Part shown: positions 1-9,195 of the stretch, piece after piece
Position numbering within the stretch: position 1 is the first letter of the stretch
How the letters are laid out: every line of letters starts with the position of its first letter
Origin: Funneliformis mosseae
Lineage: Eukaryota > Glomeromycota > Glomeromycetes > Glomerales > Glomeraceae
DNA: 16,569 nucleotides
Direction of reading: 5' to 3'
Assembly: GCA_910592005.1 (NCBI GenBank)
Contig: CAJVPP010002051.1
Span: 1-16,569, forward strand
Translations under genes and position numbers: made by a program
The notes under the pieces: generated by a model
Seen by the model: the letters and a program-made list of their open reading frames with translations, nothing else
Database searches by the model: none
What the model was told of the DNA's origin: nothing

Positions 1-349
1 AATATTAAATTAATGAAATAATTTGAAATCTTTTAATTTTGGTCAAAAATTAATACTTTATAATCATTAGTTAAAAAAAAAATACAACAATATGAAGACT
101 TTACACTCTCATTTACTTATTATATCAAAAATTTTTCTACTATAGTTAAATGTATTTATTGCTATTCTTTTTCAAAATACATATCTAATGGCTTATATAA
201 ATTATGTAATTATTATATTCAAATAGAATATTATGATAGAATTATTAATAAATCATATCAATAAACTTCAAAATTACCTGTTCAAATAATTCCTTTAAAG
301 TAATTTATTTATTAATATATATTTCAATTTCTTTCATTTTATTTATATC
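1..349. other. AT-rich stretch without a recognisable gene
   Basis: No reading frame, RNA gene or clear repeat could be recognised here. It precedes the helicase fossil and may hold its unrecognisable upstream part, because a RecQ-like protein would have some 20-40 residues before its first readable block. Confidence 0.4.
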
Positions 350-377
350 AACAAAAAGTTATCCAATCATATACTTA

Positions 378-1912
378 AGATCAGAATATTTTGTATTAAT
401 TCAAATGGAAGGTGATAAAACCTTTTGTTATGCAATATCTAGTTTAATTTTTACTGAATTGATTGTAGTAATTTCACCTTTAAAAGCATTAATTTTAAAT
501 TAAATGATAATTATATAAGTTATATATAATGATTAAATTGATTGAATTTAAAATACAACTTGCCTTTATTTTCATTTTAGAATGAGTTAATCAAAGTTAA
601 AATATTATATGCAAATCTTTACGCAATAATAGTGCAATCTTTGGAATATTTAAAGTTTTTCAAAAAATTACAAGTAAAATGCTTAAAATATTATTAATAA
701 TATCAGAAAAACTGATGCTCAACCAAGATTTTTATAATATGTTAATAAAAGTTTATAGAGAAATATATATTAAATTTGTAATTAATAAAACTTATTGTAT
801 TATAGAATATAATTATTATAAGTAAAAATTACACAATTTTCTTTTTTATTTATATTAATTTAAATTTCTTATTTTATTTTATTAGGCCTGAATGGAGAAA
901 GTTAGGTTGCTTAAAAGTTTTAATTCACTTTTATTTTACTTCTTATTACTACTTGTTTCTAAGATGATGTAGAAATAATTTATCAAAATTTTATTATTAA
1001 TTTCAATAACTTTAATATAATTTGCAATTCATATTTTTTTCATCTTAAATAGAATATATGGTAAAAAGAAAGTGTATCTGTGAAAAAAATTTAGTGAAAA
1101 TAGCTAAAATTATTAATAAAATTAATAATAGTTAATGCATAATTTATTATTCTTCTTCAATGAAATATTACCTTTATTGCAAGATAAATCAATAGAAATA
1201 ATAATTAACATTTATCATAGAATCTTAAAAGTTCTAAAGAAATCAAGTTATACTTTAATGAAAATCTCAACATTTAAAAGTTATGATAACAATAAATACT
1301 TTTAGATTAGGTATAAATTCACTTAATATTCACATTGTTATTCATTATACATTTCTATTTAGTATAAATTAGTATTTTATATATTTGTAATAAAAATTTG
1401 AAGTATTAGTTATAAGAAAATTTATCTTTTACTTTTTATTATATAGGTAATTTTATACAAAAATCTGGATAAGCAAATTGAGATGAAAATCTAACAAAAA
1501 GTATTTTATTTTATTTCTAAAATAATATTAAAACTGTATATATAATAATTATAGAAAGTCATAGAAGGTACTATGAATTTTTTTACTATGAATAAAAAAA
1601 TTATTATTCAATATAAATATTTTTTTCTTGTAGTAATTTTAATAATAAATTTACATTTATTGATAACATACAATATCTAAATAAGAGGCAAAAGAAGATA
1701 TTTAAAATTGTTAAATATTGTAAAAGTATTTATAAATATTATATTCAATAATTTATATCTTACTATTCATAGCAGTCTGATTTTCAAATTTCATAATATA
1801 CAAAATGTGATTATTGCAAAAACTATTTTAAAGATCTTTTAAAATCTGAAAACATAAAAGATAACGTAATTCATTTATTAAAAGTTATTATTACTGTGAT
1901 AGAATTTGTGAG
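378..1912 (+). pseudogene. Decayed RecQ-like DNA helicase
   Basis: Broken remains of an SF2 DNA helicase of the RecQ family, an ATP-driven 3'-5' DNA unwinding enzyme. Readable blocks follow the family order. A degraded Walker A (GDKT, 411-422) is followed by FCYAISSLIF and motif Ia (SPLKAL, 474-491). Next come NELIKVKILYANLYA after a splice acceptor at 579-580, EKLMLNQDFYNML, and FVINKTYCI where FVIDEAHCI is expected (784-795 for the DEAH position). PEWRKLGCLK follows a second acceptor at 884-885. A motif V-like block is near 1280-1340, and a motif VI block reads QKSG-stop-AN-stop-D where Q-E-x-GRAGRD is expected (1458-1484). A zinc-site remnant KCDYCKN sits at 1803-1823. Stops and shifts break it throughout, so no protein is expected. 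It may be a dead host paralogue or part of a mobile element; the sequence does not decide. The identification rests on several colinear motifs. Confidence 0.78.
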
Positions 1913-1929
1913 AATGAGAAATTAATTTA

Positions 1930-2498
1930 CTTTACTTATTAATATTATTTATATTTTTACTAAAGCAAATAACAATAATATCAAAGAAAAGCAATTAAAT
2001 TCTTTACTAATTTACAAATAAAGTTACAACAAACTCTTTAATGATTTAAGAATATTTCATATTTATTTGACAATTTAATTGTAAAAGAATTACTGTATAT
2101 TGTAGACCATAGTACTCCCCATGTATAGTACCTCTTCAAAAAATTTTTGCATAATTTTAAAGTATCCGGATACTATATACAGAAATTTCAATTTTAGTCA
2201 TCAAAAATTTGTTAAGTATCCAGGGTATAATACTAGAAAATATTATTTATGATGTATAATATTTGGATACAGAATTATTTTTATTAATAAATTACCGTTA
2301 CATATTTTTTTTGAAAGATTTTGCAAAATTTAATAATATTATATAATTTAAAACAAATAAACAATTTATTAGAATAAAATGAAAAAAAAATTTAAGAAAA
2401 AAATAAAGGAAAAAAAATCAATAATTCAACAATAACTAAACTATTACATTTACATTTTTCTCTGTTTTTGTTTTATTTATCAATCAATTAAGTCTATT
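1930..2498. other. AT-rich spacer with one small repeat copy
   Basis: No gene is seen. Apart from the repeat copy at 2089-2240 described separately, this is A/T-rich spacer between the 3' end of the helicase fossil and the 3' end of the minus-strand pogo-type fossil. The two fossils therefore converge here. Confidence 0.45.
2089..2240 (+). repeat. Diverged small repeat, copy A
   Basis: Begins with attactgtatattgta (2089-2104), which matches 15 of 16 bases of the reverse complement of 5311-5326. Further in, ggatactatata followed by cagaaatttc lines up with the reverse complement of 5190-5240, with about ten bases missing. It ends vaguely near CCAGGGTATAATAC. The copies look like an old miniature transposable element, but the far ends are too worn to define terminal repeats or a target duplication. 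Confidence 0.45.
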
Positions 2499-3121
2499 TT
2501 ATTTTGCACCAGCTCCTTCTCCTTTCATCTTACTATAACTTTCATTATTTTTGTTATCAATTTTATTATTGATTTCATTTGCATTATTTTTAATATCTCA
2601 ATTATTTTTATAATTATCTTCTTCAGAATATTCTTCATCACTACTTTAATTATTAGAATCTTTTATCTCTTCGTTATCATTTACTGGATCAAATTTTTCA
2701 TAATCAAACAATAAATCATCTTCTGGTCCATCAAATTCTATGAAAATGTCATAGCATTTAAAAGAATTTTTTATAAGATCAACACTAACTTCTTCCTATG
2801 AATATTTTACCCAAGTTACAATAGTTAAATAAGAAGGTCATTTTATTTTATTTGTAGCAGTAAATATATGATCATTAGAGACTATCTATTCATTATATTT
2901 TTCTTTTACCTAAATTGTATAATTAATATAAATTAAAATATTATAATAAATATATAAAATTAAATTATAAATAAAAATTTAATTTACCTTTGACTTAAAA
3001 CTTTTATTAATTGAAACATCTAATGGTTGTAATTTTGAAGTACAACTACTAAGAATTATGGCAATATTAGTATTTTTTTAACTAATCAATTCTTTATATT
3101 ATTTACAGCAGTGTTGTTATA

Positions 3122-3176
3122 GGACATTGATGGGACATTGATGAGATACTGATGGGATATAGATAGGATAAATAAG
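3122..3176. repeat. 11-bp imperfect tandem repeat
   Basis: Five consecutive 11-base units: ggacattgatg twice exactly (3122-3143), then agatactgatg, ggatatagata and ggataaataag. They lie inside the catalytic core of the pogo-type fossil, between the blocks FRDHTID and NTNIAII, where the protein family has no such sequence. Confidence 0.8.
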
Positions 3177-3207
3177 ATATTAGAGATATAGTATGGGACA
3201 GGTTAAG

Positions 3208-3233
3208 ACATATAACTAGAACATATAGCTAGA
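3208..3233. repeat. 13-bp tandem duplication
   Basis: acatataactaga followed directly by acatatagctaga, differing at one base. It belongs to the same short repeat-rich insertion as the 11-bp units just before it. Confidence 0.7.
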
Positions 3234-4075
3234 ACAACAAATCTCTAAGACATCAAAAATGAATATCACTGATCTATAGTATGATCACGAAAGGTATTAA
3301 AAACTAAAAGAGAATGTAAATTTTCAAATAAATTTTGTGAAGTTCACACTCTTTCAATCTACTATAACATTTTATTTTCATTTACCTATTTCTTTTCATT
3401 TACGTGTATATGAATGTTATCTGAAAATTTTTCTTTTGAGATTTTTTTTTAGTTTAAAAATACATACAGCAGAAAGTTTTGTACCATCTACTATACATCT
3501 AAGTATAATTGTAAAAGAAATTTATTTATACTCCATTTACAAATTAATACAGTTTTCTCTTTCTTTTATTGATTATAATATTACTAGGTGAATTAAATCA
3601 CATTAATATTTCATCCATATTTTCTATGTACTTCAATAAATATTTATATTGCATTTTCATATATAATATATAACTCAAAAAGGATTAAAGTTTAATTAGT
3701 TTAAATAGCAAATATTGTGCTACTATTATTTTATGACATTTACTTAAATCATACCTTTCTAAAAAACCATCAAGCCATATGCTTGAAAATTTAAATCTAA
3801 TAATACTTGGATTATTTAACATAAATTTCTGATTTTTAGATAAAGTAATAGCTTTATAAGTAATTAATTTTTGGGTTATAGTATTTTTATTAGCTCTTTT
3901 TCAGTAATTCATAAAAATAAATTATCTTTTAAATCTAGATATTTAAGAAGTTTTCCTGGATGGATTTTTGCTATATGAGTCACTGTTTCTAACATTTTTT
4001 CCTTTTTTTTAACCTAATTATAGACTTGTTTTAGTTCAATATTAAATTTTTTTTGCTATTCTATAAATATTTCTT

Positions 4076-5100
4076 CTATTATTTTCAAAAAGTTTACTAC
4101 CATAAGTTTTTTTCTAACATTCCACTGTCTCTGTTGTTTTTGTGATAATCAATTATGTGATTTTTTATTTTGTTTCTTTTTAATAACTATGGTGCAGATC
4201 ATCTAAAAGTCAAACAGTCCAAATTTTTTTTTGTCAATCATAAATATATCATGGAATCTTTATCCAATTAAAACAAGTACGTTATTAAAATTACATGTAA
4301 TTTAATATCAAAATTATTGATTTTGTAATTATAGTTTAATTTATAAAGCAAAAAAAAACTTTTAAAATTAAAAAAATAATTATTTAATTTGTTTTATTTA
4401 ATTCTTTTAATACATTTTTAGGAATTTTTCTGTGTGATTTATATTTCTTAGCAGCATATTCTACTAAAAAATTTATTTAATATATCATTTTTTATAAATG
4501 AGTTAAACAATATATAAAACTTACTTAAGTCCTGTGACAAATTTTCCTTTCTTATCCTGGTTTGTATTTTTCAATGCAGCTTTTCTTTTTTAAGTTCTAA
4601 AAAAAAAATCAATTAATATTGTGTTACAAATTTTTACGTGAGAACATTCATTTCATTGAATAAAATCGATATCACATAATTAATTGTATATTTAAAATTT
4701 AAGCATTTTATAAGAAAATTGTCAATTTTCAAATGTTTAATGCTCAAAAATTTTCTAGTTAATTAAAGATTTGAAATCATAAATTTTATTTTCCATTGTT
4801 TATAATATTATTATTATAGATTGTTTTCTCTTTATAATATGTAAAAAAAAAGTTTTAGGATTTTGGAATTTGATGATTTTATTTCTATTTATAGATGATT
4901 TATATTATATCATTTTATATTTTGCATTACAAATAAAAGATAAAACAAATTTTGTAAAATAAACGCGTAAAAAGATATGTAAAATAGCGAAACTTAAAAA
5001 ATAAGAAAAGTATATTCATTTTTTCCCAATAAGGTGAACAGCTTCAAGCTATCAATAAGAATAAAATGAAGTATATTATGAAAAAAATGTAGATTTTTTA
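4076..5100. other. AT-rich region with possible minus-strand coding fossil
   Basis: Two pieces on the minus strand have non-random protein character. One reads KAALKNTNQDKKGKFVTGL (4583-4525, followed by a GTAAGT donor at 4524). The other reads EYAAKKYKSHRKIPKN (about 4458-4411). They do not join in frame through an evident acceptor, so a frameshift or a wrong exon model is likely. They could be an upstream part of the pogo-type fossil or an unrelated lysine-rich protein; I do not recognise the family. The rest (4076-4400 and 4600-5100) shows nothing I can support. Confidence 0.35.
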
Positions 5101-5159
5101 ATACTATATTCAGAATTGTCAGTTAGGTGTAAGATGTATTACAGATAATTAACAGATCA

Positions 5160-5326
5160 TGTTAGTAGTAAAGGGTATTATATATGGTAAGTATCTGAAG
5201 TATTTTACAATTTCTGTACCCCTCCTATATATAGTATTCACTAGTGTAATATATCTCTGGATATGGCAAAAAACTTCTAAAATTTGTAAAAGACCCAGGG
5301 TATTATAGCTTACAATATACGGTAAT
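5160..5326 (-). repeat. Diverged small repeat, copy B (inverted relative to copy A)
   Basis: Reverse-strand relative of the repeat at 2089-2240. tacaatatacggtaat (5311-5326) is its terminal block, preceded by cccagggtattatag. The segment with gtacccctcctatatata matches copy A apart from about ten extra bases. The open frame across it on the minus strand is not convincing as a gene. Confidence 0.45.
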
Positions 5327-5339
5327 AATATATTAATCA

Positions 5340-6520
5340 ATTAAAATAATTAAGATAAAAAGTTACTAAATATTTAAGATACATTACAGATAACTGAAAT
5401 TCTTAATGATAAATTGTAAGCAAATCTAACTAAAATAACTGAAAATTTTTGTTTACTTTTGAAAAACTTTCTAATAAAAGAATTTTTCTTAAATAATCCT
5501 TTTATGCATAATCAAAATTTGAGTAAATTAGCTAATATACTATTTCTAATTTAACTTTATCTTTTCAAAAAGTTTATTAATTTTTAGTAAATGAATATAA
5601 AAATACTTTAAGACTTATAAATTTTACCAATTCTATAAAATTAAAAGTTTAAAATATAACAATAATTATATTCTAATAAACTTTTTTTTTCTACTAAAAT
5701 ATCAAGTTTATATATAAATTTTGATAATAAGATTTTAGAAGATTTTAATAATAATGATATTTTATTAAATTTTATACTTATTTTTCAACCTTTAATAAAA
5801 ATATAAGAGTTAATAATAATTGATTAAGAAAAAAAAAAAGCTAAATTAATTTAAAAAATTACTTATTTTAATAGTAAATTTCAAATTTTAAAGTAGGAGA
5901 ACATAATAATTATAGATCAATCTAAGAGGAGATAATTATCTAATAATAAAATCTATGAAACTTAATAAAAAGAAAAATCTATATTAAAATTTATAAAATG
6001 TAAAATTTTTTAAACAAACTTTTAGAAATATAAAATTTAATGTTTAAATAAGTAATCTTAAACTCATATCAATTTTATTTAATCTGATTTCAGATTACAT
6101 CAATTACTTTGATAATAGATATATTTATTTTTTTTTAGCAATTATTATATAAATAATAAAATGCTTTTAAATTAAGTTTATATGAATTAAAAGTTTTATT
6201 AACTTGGTAGATATTTTTTTTTAAATTTACAAAATCTTGTTGGATGCAATTTTCACATGCTTTGATGTAATTTATTTGATGATCTATTTCTGAACAGATT
6301 TATTCTTTAAAGAAGCTTCTGTAATACAATCCTACCTTTATTTTCATTGATACGGAAGTTAATTCCTTTTTTTTTTTTTTTTTGAAAAATTCAGAAAAAA
6401 ATTTTGATTGGTGGATAATTTGAAACGATAATATAATAATAAAGGTGATTTCAATATTATATAAAGGTTGCATAATTTTTAAAGTGAAATTTTTTTTTGC
6501 TAGCAAAAAGTAATATGAGA
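5340..6520. other. AT-rich region without a supportable gene
   Basis: Very AT-rich with a run of 17 T (6367-6383). The plus-strand frame from about 5750 to 6060 gives protein-like text cut by many TAA/TAG codons, but that stop density is what AT-rich DNA gives by chance. A minus-strand stretch near 6240-6300 reads EIDHQINYIKACENCIQQDF, which could be a relic of a coding sequence, but the family is not recognised. Confidence 0.35.
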
Positions 6521-7640
6521 ATTAAATTTGGCATCCCGAATCTTAGGAGGTTCGTATATCATACTAGTTCTTTATTTAGTATTTCAATGATGTATATCGT
6601 AATCAAAACCAGCCTTCTTTTAGAGTCGGGAGGTAGAGTCCGGAATAAACTTTAAAACAATTTGATATAATCAGTAAAGCGAATATTGGGAAACATCGAA
6701 TTATAATTTATTTCTTGGCAATTTTACATTCAACTGATCCCATCTGATCAAATATCATACAATGGGATAAAAAGTTAAAAAATTTCATGGTAAAATTACC
6801 ATTGAAAAATTTGAGTTTGTAATGTTGTATCACATATGACAATAATATTGACAAACTGTGTTTTCTAAGAAAAAACGGCATTTAGCGGTTGAGATCTGAA
6901 TCTTTTTTTTTTAAAAAAAAAAAAAAGAAAAGAAAAAGGAAGAAAGTTTCCTAAAAGAAAAAAAAATACCAAGACGCATTTTAATTACAAAAAAAAAAAA
7001 AAAAAAATTTTATTATTATAAACGGATTTTCATGTGCAGGGGTTAAATTTAGAAACAAAACCAAAAAAAAAAATTTTTTTCGTCCGAAATAAAAAGTAGT
7101 AATCTTTGGTATTGGGAAAAATAAACTTGGTGAAAAATGATTGGTATCGGGAAGAAATGGAATTTTGTTTGTTTATATTATAGGAAATTCTTGACGCAAG
7201 CAGGATCGTTTGATATCCTTTATTTTCATAACATACCTAACCATATTAGAATGCAAAATGTCAATAAAACGAAATTTATTAAGAAGTGAAAAATTTTCAT
7301 TTACATAAACAGTTCTTTAACTCCGTGTTTTGAAAATTCACCAATCAGTTTATATGCATTGTTTGATTTAGTAATGATCAATTTTTTTTAAAAAAAAAAA
7401 ATAAAAAAAATAATTTTATTTTATTCTTTTATTATCCATTTTTATTTTTTTTTGTTGAGTTTACAGTAGAGTAACATCTATTATACAATAGTCTAAACAT
7501 TAGATGCCCTTACATTAACATTAACGGAACTTCCCTTACGTAATGAAATTAAAGTAAAACTTTTTTCTATTGCACACAAAAAAAGATTAAATATGTAGTT
7601 GATCGAAATTTATTAGTCACATTTTCCTCGTGGACTCATT
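6520..7640. other. Upstream intergenic region; left edge of the gene island
   Basis: Base composition becomes visibly less AT-rich from about 6525 (for example catcccgaatc and gagtcgggaggtagagtccgg), marking the border between the dead-element flank and the gene island. It contains a purine-only run (about 6912-6946), a 19-A run (6989-7007) and several long T or A runs. No coding sequence, tRNA or other RNA gene could be recognised. Confidence 0.45.
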
Positions 7641-7730
7641 ACATATATATATATATAAGGTGTTAATTTATTTTTTTTCTTTATAATAAAAAAAAAAATC
7701 TTTTTCCTTTTTTTTTATTTTTTTTGAAAA
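7641..7730 (+). promoter_or_regulatory. Probable core promoter of the HAD-family gene
   Basis: A TA-repeat ending in TATATAAGG (7652-7660) resembles a TATA box about 155 bases before the ATG at 7813. A T-rich pyrimidine tract follows (about 7670-7728), an arrangement common ahead of fungal transcription starts. The TA repeat alone could be a microsatellite, so this is a tentative call. Confidence 0.4.
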
Positions 7731-7812
7731 CTTCTAATATATCGACTGTAAAATCTCATAACAAAACTCCTCTCAAAATAAAAAAGAAATATACACTTTT
7801 ATCTTTACAAAG

Positions 7813-8619
7813 ATGGTAGAAGATATCCCAGATTCTATGATAGATGTCAAAGCATTTCTTTTTGATATATTTGAAACGACAGTAAGTTGGAGAACAACAT
7901 TAACTCAAGAATTATCGTCATTCGCAACCTTGACATCAACTCGATGTTCAACTCAAACTTTGTTAAATAAAAATTGGCATTCATTCGCACAAAAATGGAG
8001 AAATGGATATAAAGCGTACATTAATTCCACGAATTCAGGAAAGACACCGTTTTTGTCGGTTGATTCATTAAATCGAAAACTTATAGAACAATTAATTGCG
8101 GAATTTGATATAGTTCATTTATGGTCGGATGATGAAATAGAAAATTTAGTTAATATTTGGCATAAATTAGATCCTTATAACGATACCATACCCGGTATAA
8201 CGAGACTTGGTAAAAGATATATTAATGCTGCCTTAAGTAATGCCAACGTTAGATTATTAGTCGATTTAAAACGGAATGCAAATTTATCCTTCGATTATAT
8301 GTTTTCTGCGGAATCTTGGAGATGTTACATACCTAACCCTAAATTGTATTTTGGTAGTTGTCAGATGTTAGATTTAGATCCTGAACAAGTCGCCGTGGTT
8401 TCTTCTAATAAAAACGATCTAAAAAAAGTCAGAAAATTAGGCTTGAAAACCATTTTTGTACAACGTGAAGAATACGAAGATGATGTTACGACGGAAAATG
8501 GTGAAATAAATGATCAAGATGAATTGGAATATACTAATGAATTTGGTGGTCAAGCCAATCATGAATTTGATTTGATAATTAATGATTTAGAAGAATTAGC
8601 TAAAATTATGGGTTGTTAG
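7813..8619 (+). CDS. HAD-superfamily protein resembling L-2-haloacid dehalogenase (type II)
   Basis: Intronless gene for 268 residues, slightly longer than typical type II haloacid dehalogenases. Those enzymes displace halide from 2-haloacids through an aspartyl-ester intermediate. The fold order is recognisable. Motif I is FDIFETTVSW with nucleophile Asp18 and Thr22, and the usual Gly is Glu21. A cap helix carries KWR with Arg63, and motif II is LSNAN with Ser142. YIPNPKLY (172-179) and VVSSNKNDL with Ser197, Asn199 and Asp202 (acidic motif) follow, ending in EFDLIINDLEELAKIMG. Against the known active-site set (Asp10, Thr14, Arg41, Ser118, Lys151, Tyr157, Ser175, Asn177, Asp180 in the Pseudomonas enzyme), only the lysine is missing, replaced by Ile173. 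Residues 219-248 form an acidic insert before the last helix. The ATG at 7813 starts the conserved domain 15 residues upstream. Family placement is firm; dehalogenase activity is doubtful. Confidence 0.92.
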   Translation: MVEDIPDSMIDVKAFLFDIFETTVSWRTTLTQELSSFATLTSTRCSTQTLLNKNWHSFAQKWRNGYKAYINSTNSGKTPFLSVDSLNRKLIEQLIAEFDIVHLWSDDEIENLVNIWHKLDPYNDTIPGITRLGKRYINAALSNANVRLLVDLKRNANLSFDYMFSAESWRCYIPNPKLYFGSCQMLDLDPEQVAVVSSNKNDLKKVRKLGLKTIFVQREEYEDDVTTENGEINDQDELEYTNEFGGQANHEFDLIINDLEELAKIMGC

Positions 8620-9074
8620 GATCATTCGCGTAATCCATTTCAAAATTATTTGTTCCAATTTTTTTTTTCCTTTCTTTTCTTACATATAGCATACATTTAA
8701 TTATTTATAATAATAGATTAGGATATTACAAAATAATTAATTTTTTTTTTTTATTTTTTTTTTTTGTCTGGTTACATTGGAAAATTAATTTTATTGTCAA
8801 TTATTATTTGTTCCTTATTTGACTATTTAATATTGATAATGTTTAAGAACAATGAATTAATCATTTCTTTTGATTGAAATATCCAGAACATGTGAAATTT
8901 TTTTTTATTGATATGCATTGTCAAATTATTTTGTTTTTCTATCTTATGTGTCGGAAGTGAATCCCTTATTTCTTTAATTTCCGTAAGGAAACATTGACTA
9001 AATTTCGTATTAGGCTAAATAAATGCAGTTAGTTCATCTTTTAAATGAGATTAACATGTTGGATTTCTCCCGAA
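8620..9074. other. Intergenic region between the HAD and PRKRIP1-like genes
   Basis: Holds the 3' flank of the HAD-type gene, with two long T-rich runs (about 8739-8765), and then unremarkable sequence. No canonical AATAAA follows the stop codon closely, and no further gene was found. Confidence 0.5.
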
Positions 9075-9086
9075 TATATATATAAC
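9075..9086 (+). promoter_or_regulatory. Possible TATA element of the PRKRIP1-like gene
   Basis: atatatatataa about 110-120 bases before the ATG at 9196, in sequence otherwise free of long TA runs. The position suits a fungal TATA box, but there is no independent evidence of a transcription start. Confidence 0.35.
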
Positions 9087-9195
9087 TGTAATTTTGTGTG
9101 ACAAATGGCTATCGCATATCTCGTGATTCAAACTTTAGGAACTTCTTGTCGCCCGTAACTTTTTATTGCTAAAAGATCTGGAATCTTACCAAAAA

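Larger units (their letters stand above)
2499..4075 (-). pseudogene. Decayed pogo/Tigger-type (CENP-B-like) DDE transposase
   Basis: Minus-strand fossil of a pogo/Tigger transposase, the class that cuts and pastes DNA at TA sites. From N to C the blocks are KQVYN-stop-VKKKEKML, AKIHPGKLLKYLDLKDNLFL, the CENP-B-type helix-turn-helix region (WLDGFLERYDLSK near 3730-3790), and NMDE with the first catalytic Asp (about 3617-3606). CIVDGTKLSAVCIFKLKK and a Trp-rich block follow at 3400-3340. SLLVFNTFRDH has the second catalytic Asp read as Asn (3298-3296). TSKLQPLDVSINKSFK keeps the third Asp. A 78-base intron (2987-2910) precedes TIVTWVKYS and NSFKCYDIFIEFDGPEDDLLF, and the acidic tail ends in TAA at 2501-2499. 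Stops stand at conserved Trp positions, and a run of short tandem repeats interrupts the core at 3105-3255. No functional protein is expected. Family assignment is strong from the ordered motifs; the N-terminal limit is uncertain. Confidence 0.85.

Noticed and set aside
3105..3255. CRISPR-like array
   Set aside because: Units are 11-13 bases with no spacers and lie inside a eukaryotic transposon fossil.
3337..3591. Plus-strand open frame of 84 codons
   Set aside because: It lies antisense to the well-supported pogo/Tigger fossil blocks and its composition is that of AT-rich complement; no family resemblance.
5149..5340. Minus-strand open frame of 63 codons
   Set aside because: Coincides with small repeat copy B and shows no conserved motif.
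5750..6060. A plus-strand frame with protein-like text and many TAA/TAG codons, considered as another decayed gene
   Set aside because: The stop density equals that expected by chance in such AT-rich DNA, and no ordered family motifs were seen.
6300..6506. Minus-strand open frame of 68 codons with a lysine run
   Set aside because: The lysine run is just the 17-T tract, and there is no motif or gene context.
6520..6680. Possible tRNA or small RNA gene in GC-richer sequence (ggaggttcg, gtccgg)
   Set aside because: No cloverleaf, no intact T-loop consensus and no pairing acceptor stem could be found.
9166..9195. Upstream extension of the PRKRIP1-like protein from a TTG codon
   Set aside because: A fungal nuclear gene is expected to use ATG, and the ATG at 9196 in AAAAAAATG context gives the normal family N-terminus.
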